Shown: piece after piece, positions 1 to 7,701 of the stretch
Layout: every line of letters begins with the position of its first letter
Numbering within the stretch: position 1 is the stretch's first letter
Assembly: GCA_964568585.1 (NCBI GenBank)
Contig: CAZMQI010000013.1
Location: 1 to 44,373, forward strand
DNA from: RGZA01 sp964568585
GTDB taxonomy: Bacteria > Pseudomonadota > Alphaproteobacteria > UBA9219 > RGZA01
DNA: 44,373 bases
Direction of reading: 5' to 3'
Notes under the pieces: generated by a model
The model's database searches: none
Told to the model about the DNA's origin: nothing
The model's input: the letters and a program-made list of their open reading frames with translations, nothing else
Made by a program: the position numbers and the translations under genes

Positions 1-270
1 TCAGAACCTGTTCATTTCGACAATAGCCGTCTGATTTCCGAAACTGCTGCTCAGGCATCTGTGCATGCGTTATCAGGGCTTTCACGTCTGGTAGGTGGCA
101 CGGTGAATATCAATAGCCAGCCAATCGGTTCAGGCCATAAGACGCTTGAAAATATGGTGGCTGATTTGTTGCGCCCGATTTTGAAAGACTGGCTTGATAA
201 TAATCTGCCAGCAATCGTTGAACGTGTTGTTCAAAAAGAAATCCAGAAAATTACTCGGGATCTCCAATAG
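1..270 (+). CDS. popZ: PopZ (DUF2497) polar organising protein, C-terminal part
   Basis: The reading frame is open from base 1, so the N-terminus lies outside the window and 89 residues remain. The last 45 or so residues match the C-terminal homo-oligomerisation region of PopZ: a leucine-rich helix with DLLRPILKDWLDNNLPAIVERVV, followed by a charged tail (QKEIQKI). PopZ forms a polar matrix that anchors the ParB-parS centromere and recruits cell-cycle proteins. popZ upstream of valS is the usual alphaproteobacterial order, although here an antisense gene separates them. Its last 20 bases overlap the end of that convergent gene. The identification is firm from the C-terminus alone; the acidic proline-rich middle cannot be seen. 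Confidence 0.88.
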   Translation, partial: SEPVHFDNSRLISETAAQASVHALSGLSRLVGGTVNINSQPIGSGHKTLENMVADLLRPILKDWLDNNLPAIVERVVQKEIQKITRDLQ

Positions 271-943
271 TTTTATGTCGGCCCTTTGGCATGTCGCGGG
301 GTGTTGGTTTGCTTGGGCCATCATGTTGTACCGCGCGGTAGGCTGATTTAATCTCCGCAGTGGTTTGTACCATCAGATAACTCGCGTCACGCATAAACGC
401 GATTGCATCTACTTCACTCAAAAAACTAATCCCGTTGAGCTTTGCTTTATCCACCAATCGCTGCGCCATTTCATTGTGATATTTACGGCGTACGGGGTCT
501 AATGCTTCCGATACGGTTTCATCCATGATTTGCTGAATATAGGTTTCGCGGTATTGCGCCAATGAATGTCGTGGCGCATCGCTCAATGAAAAACGATGTT
601 CTTGAATTTTGGTTGGGTCGCCTGCAGGTATGCTGTGGATTTCGCTGAAACGTAAAATCACCCGCGTGCGCTTAATATCAATTTCAACAGCAAAGGGTTT
701 ATCCCCAAAACTCGCATCAATCATCATCCCTGATTGTTTCAGGTGTTCGGCCAAATCGGACATATATCCGGCCATAACGTCGTCTGAGAAAGGCGCATCT
801 TCCTTAAAGCCATTTGTAACGGTAATTTTTACAAAGCCTTTTTGCATGCAAAATCCGGTAAAATTTAACAATTTCAGTATATCGCGAAAACCTGCAAATA
901 ATTCATGGAATTCATTTTTTGGCACTATATAGTTAACCAACAA
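251..943 (-). CDS. hypothetical protein, antisense between popZ and valS
   Basis: A 230-residue frame that I do not recognise. It has no signal peptide or membrane segment. The middle is mixed alpha/beta with a charged strand region (AVEIDIKRTRVILRFSEIHSI), followed by a helical part (residues about 135-190), and the tail is Pro/Lys-rich. The start is uncertain: no ATG occurs near the N-terminus, TTG at 943 and GTG at 925 are the candidates, and neither has a good ribosome site. It converges on popZ with a 20-bp overlap and diverges from valS with only 24 bp between start codons. It is probably real because the frame is long and its codon use resembles its neighbours. Confidence 0.6.
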   Translation of the reverse strand: MLVNYIVPKNEFHELFAGFRDILKLLNFTGFCMQKGFVKITVTNGFKEDAPFSDDVMAGYMSDLAEHLKQSGMMIDASFGDKPFAVEIDIKRTRVILRFSEIHSIPAGDPTKIQEHRFSLSDAPRHSLAQYRETYIQQIMDETVSEALDPVRRKYHNEMAQRLVDKAKLNGISFLSEVDAIAFMRDASYLMVQTTAEIKSAYRAVQHDGPSKPTPRDMPKGRHKTIGDPE

Positions 944-967
944 AATTAAGAACTATCGGATTTTATT

Positions 968-3595
968 ATGGAAAAGACTTATATCGCCGCTGAAGTTGAA
1001 GCAAAGCATTACGCCCGCTGGGAAAAATCTGGCGCGTTCGCCTGTACCCCAACTAGCAATAAAACCCCATACACCATCATGATGCCGCCGCCCAATGTGA
1101 CGGGCAGCCTGCATATGGGGCACGCACTGACCTTCACCTTGCAGGATGTACTGGTGCGTTATCAACGCATGATTGGCAAAGATACACTCTGGCAACCTGG
1201 AACCGACCATGCGGGTATCGCAACCCAGATGCTGGTTGAAAAGAAAATCGGCGCGGAAGAAAAAAAGCGCCGTACCGATTTAGGCCGTGAAGAATTTTTA
1301 AAACGCGTCTGGAAATGGAAAGAAGAAAGCGGCAGCACCATCACCCGCCAGCTTCGCCGTCTTGGTGCATCGCCGGATTGGGCACGTGAACGCTTCACCA
1401 TGGATGAAGGGCTGAACAAAGCCGTCAACAAAGTTTTTGTGGAACTTTATAACCAGAAGTTGATTTACAAAGACAACCGCTTGGTAAACTGGGACCCCAA
1501 ACTTCAAACCGCGATTTCCGATTTGGAAGTTGAACCAAAAGAAATCAAAGGCAATTTGTGGCACTTTAAATACCCCGTGGATGGCACGGATACATTTATT
1601 GTTGTTGCAACAACGCGCCCTGAAACGATGCTGGGCGATAGTGCGGTTGCGGTAAATCCAACTGATGAACGCTATAAAAACCTTATCGGTAAATTTGTGA
1701 AACTGCCACTGGTTGGTCGTCTCATTCCAATCGTTGGCGATGATTACGCCGATCCTGAAACGGGTAGCGGCGCAGTGAAGATTACCCCCGCGCATGACTT
1801 CAACGATTTTGAAGTGGGCAAGCGCCATAACCTGCCGATGCTCAATATCCTTGATCGTCGCGGGTTTTTGAACAACGAAGTTCCTGAAGCCTATCGTGGC
1901 CTTGAACGGTTTGAAGCACGCAAAAAGGTTGTCGCGGATTTGGATGCGCTGGGGTTACTAGAAAAAATCGAACCCCATTTGCACAAAGTGCCACATGGCG
2001 ACCGTTCTGGCGTGGTTATCGAACCATTTCTGACCGAACAATGGTATTGCGATGCCGCCACGCTGGCAAAACCAGCATTAGAAGCTGTTGAAACCGGCAA
2101 AACCGAATTCGTACCCAAGCAATGGGAAAATACTTATTTCGAATGGATGCGGAATATCCAACCATGGTGCATCTCGCGCCAATTGTGGTGGGGGCATCAA
2201 ATCCCCGCATGGTATGATGCGGATGGGAAATACTATGTTGCTGAAACCGAAGAAGACGCGCAAAAGCAAGCTGGCGCGGGCGTAAAACTGACGCGTGATG
2301 AAGATGTGCTCGATACATGGTTCTCATCTGCGCTGTGGCCATTCTCTACGCTTGGCTGGCCGGAGCAAACGCGCGAAATCTCCCGCTACTACCCGGGCGA
2401 CGTACTTGTTACCGGTTTTGACATCATCTTCTTTTGGGTTGCACGCATGATGATGATGGGCATCCATTTCATGAAGGATGTTCCGTTCAAAAAAATCTAC
2501 ATCCACGCGCTGGTGCGTGATGAAAAAGGGCAGAAAATGTCCAAAACCAAGGGCAATGTCATTGACCCGTTGGATATGATTGATAAATACGGCACTGACG
2601 CGTTGCGCTTTACCCTTACCAATCTCTCAACCCCGGGCCGTGACATCAAACTGGCGACTGGACGCATCGAAAGCGGCCGCAACTTTGCAACCAAATTGTG
2701 GAACGCCGCACGTTTTTGCGAAATGAATGAATGCAAGCTGGATGCAGCATTTGAGCCGACAAAGGTCCAGCACACTGTCAATAGGTGGATTTTAGCAGAA
2801 CTTGATGATGTTACGCATAATGTAACAAGCCATTTAGAAAATCTTAGATACGATTACTATGCAAACGATATATACAAATTTGCTTGGAATATTTTTTGTG
2901 ATTGGTACTTAGAATTTTCAAAACCTCTGCTCACAGGTAATGATGAACAACTTAAATCTGAGACGAAGGCTACTACGGCGTTTGTTTTAAATCAGGTTTT
3001 GCATTTGTTGCAACCACTTATGCCGTACATTACTGAAGAAATATGGCAGGAATTATTGGGCAAATCTGATGAAATGCTAATGTTGAAAGCTTGGCCAGAA
3101 GTAAAAGATTATCAATTCATATCATCATTAGCTGAAATTCGTTGGGTTATAGAAGTTATAACTATCATCCGTTCCGTTCGCGCAGAATTAAATGTTCCTG
3201 CCGCAACCAATATCCAAGTGATAGTGCAAGGCGCAGATGAAGCGGTTAAACATCGCCTAGCCGCGTATAAGGATTTCATTTTCAAAATGGCGCGTGTGGC
3301 GGGGCTTACCTATGACGGCGCCATTCCAAAGGATGCCGCGCAGGCGGTGCTGGGCAATACCACTTTCGTCGTGCCACTGGCAGGCGTGATTGATTTAGAC
3401 GCCGAACGCGCACGCATCGAAAAAGAGCATAAAAAGATTTTCGAAGAAGCCACGCGTTTGGAGCAAAAACTCGGCAACCCGCAATTCGCGGATTTCGCCC
3501 CGCAAGATGTCGTGGCCGATCACCGTGAACGTCTGGAGCAAGCCCGTATCACGCTGGCGAACCTTGACGCGGCAAAGGCACGTTTATCGGTGTAG
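968..3595 (+). CDS. valS: valyl-tRNA synthetase
   Basis: Class I aminoacyl-tRNA synthetase that charges tRNA-Val and edits misactivated threonine; cytosolic. The ATP-binding HIGH motif is HMGH at residues 49-52, after PPPNVTG. The KMSKS loop is KMSKT at 523-527, followed by GNVIDPLD. The editing (CP1) insertion lies between them, with the TTRPETMLGDSAVAV signature. The C-terminal tRNA-binding coiled coil (from about residue 810, LDAERARIEKEHKKIFEEA) is present, so the 875-residue protein is full length. Odd feature: bases about 2770-3180, covering the anticodon-binding domain, are clearly richer in A+T and use different codons (AGA, ATA, TTA) from both flanks, as expected of a recombined segment. 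It is followed 5 bases later by a small unknown gene. Confidence 0.98.
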   Translation: MEKTYIAAEVEAKHYARWEKSGAFACTPTSNKTPYTIMMPPPNVTGSLHMGHALTFTLQDVLVRYQRMIGKDTLWQPGTDHAGIATQMLVEKKIGAEEKKRRTDLGREEFLKRVWKWKEESGSTITRQLRRLGASPDWARERFTMDEGLNKAVNKVFVELYNQKLIYKDNRLVNWDPKLQTAISDLEVEPKEIKGNLWHFKYPVDGTDTFIVVATTRPETMLGDSAVAVNPTDERYKNLIGKFVKLPLVGRLIPIVGDDYADPETGSGAVKITPAHDFNDFEVGKRHNLPMLNILDRRGFLNNEVPEAYRGLERFEARKKVVADLDALGLLEKIEPHLHKVPHGDRSGVVIEPFLTEQWYCDAATLAKPALEAVETGKTEFVPKQWENTYFEWMRNIQPWCISRQLWWGHQIPAWYDADGKYYVAETEEDAQKQAGAGVKLTRDEDVLDTWFSSALWPFSTLGWPEQTREISRYYPGDVLVTGFDIIFFWVARMMMMGIHFMKDVPFKKIYIHALVRDEKGQKMSKTKGNVIDPLDMIDKYGTDALRFTLTNLSTPGRDIKLATGRIESGRNFATKLWNAARFCEMNECKLDAAFEPTKVQHTVNRWILAELDDVTHNVTSHLENLRYDYYANDIYKFAWNIFCDWYLEFSKPLLTGNDEQLKSETKATTAFVLNQVLHLLQPLMPYITEEIWQELLGKSDEMLMLKAWPEVKDYQFISSLAEIRWVIEVITIIRSVRAELNVPAATNIQVIVQGADEAVKHRLAAYKDFIFKMARVAGLTYDGAIPKDAAQAVLGNTTFVVPLAGVIDLDAERARIEKEHKKIFEEATRLEQKLGNPQFADFAPQDVVADHRERLEQARITLANLDAAKARLSV

Positions 3596-3600
3596 CAATT

Positions 3601-3948
3601 ATGAAAATCGTAAATATCGTAATTGCTATACTTCTGGGAATATGGCTTCTGATAATGCTGCAATCCGTCGGCTCATATTCAATTAAGAATGTTGGAACTG
3701 AAGCCATTTCTAACGTTACAGTGACGATTTGTCATCAAACATATACCTTCAAAAATGTGTTGCCCGGCGCAGTAAGAACAAAATCCTATAGTACAAGAGG
3801 CGATAGCCATTTTGAAGTAAGTGCGCAAACCGCATCGGGCAAAACTATTTCTGCATCAGGTGGCTATGTAACCAGCGGAATGCGTTTTAAGCACGATATC
3901 ATCATTGATAATCAATCCATCAAGATTATTGATGTTATCAATCGGTAA
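3601..3948 (+). CDS. hypothetical single-pass membrane protein
   Basis: A 115-residue protein beginning 5 bases after the valS stop, so its translation is probably coupled to valS. Residues 5-24 form a hydrophobic helix (IVIAILLGIWLLIMLQSVG) with one preceding lysine, which suggests an uncleaved anchor or signal. The rest is a beta-strand-rich domain of about 90 residues with a single Cys-containing strand (VTVTICHQTYTFKNV), resembling a small extracytoplasmic beta-sandwich. The gene is AT-rich compared with valS. The stop codon abuts the stop of the convergent neighbour. I do not recognise the family. Confidence 0.55.
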   Translation: MKIVNIVIAILLGIWLLIMLQSVGSYSIKNVGTEAISNVTVTICHQTYTFKNVLPGAVRTKSYSTRGDSHFEVSAQTASGKTISASGGYVTSGMRFKHDIIIDNQSIKIIDVINR

Positions 3949-4809
3949 TTATTCAGCCTCTTTAATCTCAACGCTTTCTTGCGGCACGGTGAACATGGTC
4001 AATTGTGCGGCGATATTATCGCCGGTGTCCTTGATTTTAGTGGTGGCGACAATCGCCAATTCTTTTTCCAGCGGGTGACCCAAAATATTCACCATCGATA
4101 CTTCCTTGTTCTTGGAAGGCACGCGTTCAAAATCGGTTTTGGTTTGCAGGATTTTGGTGATGGTCAATCCATCCATCACCGCTTTTAATTCTTTATGCAC
4201 GGCGGTTGATGCGCCATCTTTGGCAATCACATCGCATTTACCGCTGCTGGTATCCTTGGCCAGCATATAAAACGCATCGCCGCGTATAACATCCCAGTAT
4301 TGGGTGTTGATATTGCCGCTAATCACTGGTGCAAAATCAGCCTTACGTTCGGTTTCCAGACGCGGGAAGGTGGCATCCATATACTCCACCATATCCTTGT
4401 TGCGGCCGTAATATTTGAGGCATGAGCCCATAAAAAACCGCACTAATTCCTCGGCTTTTTTTGCATTTTCTGCTGCAATCTTGCCTTTGCTGTGTGTCGT
4501 TTTGGGCAAGGGTTTGCTTGGCAAACCAGCGCTGCCATTTGGGCTATACACACCCTTCACAACGGCAGGAGCTTCAGTTGCTTCAACCGCGGGAGCTGGG
4601 GTAGGGGCCGGTGCAGCAGTTTCACTCTTTGCTTCGTCTTTTGCTGCTTCATCCTTTGCAGGTTCTGCTGCCGCTGGCGCTTCCGCTTCCGCTTCCGTTA
4701 CAGGATGTGGGCGTACACCGAAATTGTAACGCTTGCCTTCTTCTTCCGCATGCAACGGGGACGCGAGCAGGCATAGACCTAAGCCAACAAAAACAAAAAA
4801 CCTGTTCAT
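3949..4809 (-). CDS. hypothetical periplasmic protein
   Basis: A 286-residue protein with a clear signal peptide (MNRFFVFVGLGLCLLASPLHA, cleavage after AHA-like LHA). An Ala/Pro/Glu-rich linker to about residue 80 follows. The C-terminal domain of about 170 residues starts with a helix containing FFMGSCLKYYGR and has two cysteines that could pair. I prefer ATG at 4809 over GTG at 4812 because the GTG overlaps the stop of the upstream nfeD gene. It is the last gene of the gltX-qmcA-nfeD run on this strand, so it is probably co-transcribed. The C-terminal domain recalls the small secreted NMCC-like domains of alphaproteobacteria, but I cannot assign it. Confidence 0.62.
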   Translation of the reverse strand: MNRFFVFVGLGLCLLASPLHAEEEGKRYNFGVRPHPVTEAEAEAPAAAEPAKDEAAKDEAKSETAAPAPTPAPAVEATEAPAVVKGVYSPNGSAGLPSKPLPKTTHSKGKIAAENAKKAEELVRFFMGSCLKYYGRNKDMVEYMDATFPRLETERKADFAPVISGNINTQYWDVIRGDAFYMLAKDTSSGKCDVIAKDGASTAVHKELKAVMDGLTITKILQTKTDFERVPSKNKEVSMVNILGHPLEKELAIVATTKIKDTGDNIAAQLTMFTVPQESVEIKEAE

Positions 4810-4811
4810 CA

Positions 4812-5240
4812 CTAAACTTTCTCAACTTTCAATTCTGTTCCATTGGCCTTTACCACTTTGGCGCTTGCACCAACTGGCAAATCGGGGCCCGTCACAGTCC
4901 ATATGCTATCGCCGACTTTGGCTTTACCGCGGCCATTTTCAATTGCGGTTTCAATAACCACTACATTGCCAACGAGCATAGCGCCGCGTTTATTAAGCAG
5001 CGATGCAGCTGTGCCACCAATTTGCTTGTTTTTCAGCACGAAGCGGGAGATGAAGAAACACCCAATGCCAATGACGGCAAACAGCGTCCATTGATAGCTC
5101 CACAACAAATCGGGCACGAAAAACATAATCGCCCCGACCAGAAGTGCCGCAGCGCCCAGCCATAAAAAGAAAAAGCTGGGTAGCAGCATTTCAAACGCCA
5201 TCAGGCCAAAGCCAATCGCAATCCAATGCCAATATTCCAT
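4812..5240 (-). CDS. NfeD-family membrane protein
   Basis: A 142-residue protein. Two or three hydrophobic helices lie in residues 5-75 (WIAIGFGLMAFEMLLPSFFFLWLGAAALLVG and a second helix after DLLWSYQW). They are followed by a C-terminal OB-fold-like domain with the NfeD pattern: a GNVVVIETAIENGRGKAKVGDSIW strand set. NfeD proteins partner SPFH/stomatin proteins, and here the gene directly follows qmcA. I chose ATG at 5240 because GGAG lies at the right distance upstream; an ATG at 5252 overlaps the qmcA stop and would add four residues. Likely role: membrane protein quality control or microdomain organisation together with QmcA. Confidence 0.88.
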   Translation of the reverse strand: MEYWHWIAIGFGLMAFEMLLPSFFFLWLGAAALLVGAIMFFVPDLLWSYQWTLFAVIGIGCFFISRFVLKNKQIGGTAASLLNKRGAMLVGNVVVIETAIENGRGKAKVGDSIWTVTGPDLPVGASAKVVKANGTELKVEKV

Positions 5241-5251
5241 GTTGATCTCCA

Positions 5252-6211
5252 TTATTGCTTATTCCAAGGGCCGGTTGATGATGCGGCTGCGCCATCTTGT
5301 CCTTGTTTAAGCGCATCCTTGGCCAGTTCAGCGACACCGCCGATGGAGCTGATAAGACCGCTCATTTCCATGGGCATAAAAATCATCTTCTGATTTGGTG
5401 ATGCCGCCATTGACTTAAATGCTTCGACATATTTTTGTGCAACGAAGTAATTCAATGCGCCCACATGTCCTTTGGCAATCGCATCGGAAACCATCTGGGT
5501 TGCTTTTGCTTCTGCTTCGCCTGAACGTTCGCGTGCCTCGGCATCTAGGAACGCCGCTTGCTTACGGGCTTCCGCACTTAAAACTTCGGCTTGCTTTTGG
5601 CCTTCGGCTTTCAAAATCGCAGCTTGTTTGTAACCTTCAGCTTCAAGAATTTGCGCGCGGCGTTCGCGTTCGGCCTTCATCTGGCGCGCCATGCTATCCA
5701 CCAAGTCACGAGGTGGTTGAATATCGCGCACTTCAATACGGGTCAGTTTAACGCCCCACGGCTTGGTTGCTTCATCCACCACATGCATCAACTGTGCATT
5801 GATTTTATTGCGCTGGGATAGCAATTCATCCAGATCCATCGAACCCATCACGGTACGCAAATTGGTCATCACGAGGTTCATAATCGCGAGTTTCAAGTTG
5901 CTGACTTCATAAGCAGATTTGGAGGCATCCAGCACTTGGAAGAACACAACGCCGTCGGTTGTAACCATAGCGTTATCCTTGGTAATAATTTGCTGCGATG
6001 GAATATCCATCACCTGTTCCATCATATTGATTTTTGCGCCCACGCGTTCAACCAGCGGGATGATTAAATGAAGGCCAGGTTCCAGTGTGCGGGTGTATCG
6101 GCCAAAACTTTCCAGCGTGTATTCCATTCCTTGGGAAATAACAACAATCCCGCTGCGGATGAACACCACCGCTAATACCACAATCGCAATTACATAGGCT
6201 TCAATAGGCAT
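5252..6211 (-). CDS. qmcA: SPFH/band 7 (stomatin/paraslipin) protein, QmcA-like
   Basis: A 319-residue SPFH-domain protein. An N-terminal membrane helix (residues 4-22) is followed by the band-7 signature (VVISQGMEYTLESFGRYTRTLEPGLHLIIPLVERV). Then comes the SPFH core with QQIITKDNAMVTTDGVVFFQV and IEVRDIQPP, and a long Ala/Glu/Lys coiled coil (residues about 175-240, repeated AEG/AEA heptads). These proteins form large oligomers at the inner membrane that control proteases such as FtsH and define lipid microdomains. Its neighbour nfeD is the classical partner. An AGGAGAG ribosome site precedes the ATG, and the gene is 15 bases after gltX, so transcription probably starts upstream of gltX. 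Confidence 0.93.
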   Translation of the reverse strand: MPIEAYVIAIVVLAVVFIRSGIVVISQGMEYTLESFGRYTRTLEPGLHLIIPLVERVGAKINMMEQVMDIPSQQIITKDNAMVTTDGVVFFQVLDASKSAYEVSNLKLAIMNLVMTNLRTVMGSMDLDELLSQRNKINAQLMHVVDEATKPWGVKLTRIEVRDIQPPRDLVDSMARQMKAERERRAQILEAEGYKQAAILKAEGQKQAEVLSAEARKQAAFLDAEARERSGEAEAKATQMVSDAIAKGHVGALNYFVAQKYVEAFKSMAASPNQKMIFMPMEMSGLISSIGGVAELAKDALKQGQDGAAASSTGPWNKQ

Positions 6212-6226
6212 GGTTCTCTCCTTGGG

Positions 6227-7645
6227 TTACTTTAAAACGTCATCAATACGGCCAAGTGTTTCCGGCTTACCCAGAAAACTTGCAACTTCAAAAATGGGTG
6301 GTGATACATTCGAACCACTCAGTGCGGCGCGAAGCGGTTGTGCAAAATCGCCAAGTTTTTTGCCTTGGGCAACTGCGAATTCTTTAATGCTTGTCTCGAT
6401 ACTGGTTGGCGAAAAATCCGCAAGGTCGTTGAGTAATGTTCGGAGGCTTCCCAGCATAGCTTTAGCATCTGCCGTTAAAATCTTCTTGGCGCCATCGTTC
6501 AGTTGAAGCGGGCGGGGCGTCACGTAAAACGCAGCGCTTTCTGCCAAATCTTTCAAGGTCTTGGCGCGTTGTTTTAAACCAGCCATTCCCTTGGCCAGAA
6601 TGGCGATTTGGGCAGCATTTGGCGCTGTGCCAGTTGTTTCATGCAAACGCTGTGCAACGGTTTGCGCCAGTTTGGTATCATCCATTTCGCGCATATAATG
6701 CGCGTTCACACTGTCCAATTTCACGTAATCGAATTTTGCGGGTGATGATACGATGTGTTCCAGGTTGAACCATTCAATCGCTTGGCTATCGGAAATCATT
6801 TCATCATCGCCATGCGACCAGCCAAGACGTAGCAGATAATTACGTAACGCTTCTGGCAAGTAACCCATCTTGCGGTATTCATCAACGCCAAGCGCACCAT
6901 GACGCTTCGACATCTTCTGTCCATCACTGCCATGAATGAGCGGGATGTGGGCATATTCCGGGATGTCCCAATGCATCGCTTTCAAAATCTGCACTTGGCG
7001 GAAGGTGTTGGTGAAGTGATCGTCGCCTCTGATAACGGTATTCACGCCCATATCGTTATCATCAACCACCACCGATAACATATAGGTTGGCGTGCCATCG
7101 GAACGCAGCAATACCATGTCGTCCAATTGGCTGTTTTGCACGGTAACTTCGCCGCGCACATGGTCTTTAATGGTTGTTTCGCCAGTTAAGGGCGCTTTCA
7201 GACGAACCACAAATGGTGCGCCTGCGGGCGCTTCTGATGCGTCACGGTCGCGCCAGCGGCCATCATAGCGCATGGGCAAGCCATTCGCCTTTTGGTGGTT
7301 ACGCATTTCTTCCAGTTCTTGGGGTGTGCAAAAACATTTATAGGCATGACCTTTGGCCAGCATATCATTCGCGACTTCGGAATGACGCTTCATATGTTCT
7401 GATTGCAGATAAATTTTGTCGTTATTATCCCAATTCAATTCCAGCCATTTCATGCCGTCGATGATGGCATCGATGGCTGGTTGGGTTGAGCGTTCACGGT
7501 CGGTATCTTCAATGCGTAACAAAAATGTTCCGCCATGATGACGCGCATAGAGATAATTGAACAATGCCGTACGCGCCCCGCCGATATGCAGGAAGCCAGT
7601 GGGTGAGGGCGGGAAGCGGGTGACGACTTTACGGGCTGGTGACAT
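6227..7645 (-). CDS. gltX: glutamyl-tRNA synthetase
   Basis: A 472-residue class I synthetase. The N-terminus has RFPPSPTGFLHIGGARTAL, with HIGG as the HIGH motif of the GluRS/GlnRS family. The KMSKS loop is KMSKRHGALGVDEY. The zinc-site cysteines seen in some GluRS are not obvious; CFCTPQELEEMR covers the equivalent region. The C-terminal helical anticodon-binding part is complete. It may be discriminating or non-discriminating; no glnS or gatCAB is in view, so this cannot be decided. It is divergent from comEC with 56 bases between starts. Confidence 0.97.
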   Translation of the reverse strand: MSPARKVVTRFPPSPTGFLHIGGARTALFNYLYARHHGGTFLLRIEDTDRERSTQPAIDAIIDGMKWLELNWDNNDKIYLQSEHMKRHSEVANDMLAKGHAYKCFCTPQELEEMRNHQKANGLPMRYDGRWRDRDASEAPAGAPFVVRLKAPLTGETTIKDHVRGEVTVQNSQLDDMVLLRSDGTPTYMLSVVVDDNDMGVNTVIRGDDHFTNTFRQVQILKAMHWDIPEYAHIPLIHGSDGQKMSKRHGALGVDEYRKMGYLPEALRNYLLRLGWSHGDDEMISDSQAIEWFNLEHIVSSPAKFDYVKLDSVNAHYMREMDDTKLAQTVAQRLHETTGTAPNAAQIAILAKGMAGLKQRAKTLKDLAESAAFYVTPRPLQLNDGAKKILTADAKAMLGSLRTLLNDLADFSPTSIETSIKEFAVAQGKKLGDFAQPLRAALSGSNVSPPIFEVASFLGKPETLGRIDDVLK

Positions 7646-7701
7646 ATAGGTAGGGGCTTCAATTATGAATCATAAGGAGCTAAACCATAAGGGATAACCT
7701 T

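Noticed and set aside
901..960. CtrA binding site (TTAA-N7-TTAA) before valS
   Set aside because: The two TTAA elements near 915-935 are separated by 9 bases, not 7.
4415..5165. Several long plus-strand frames over the 4-5 kb region
   Set aside because: They lie opposite the periplasmic-protein and nfeD genes and have Ala/Cys/Phe-rich compositions typical of a reverse reading of Pro/Ala/Glu-rich coding sequence.
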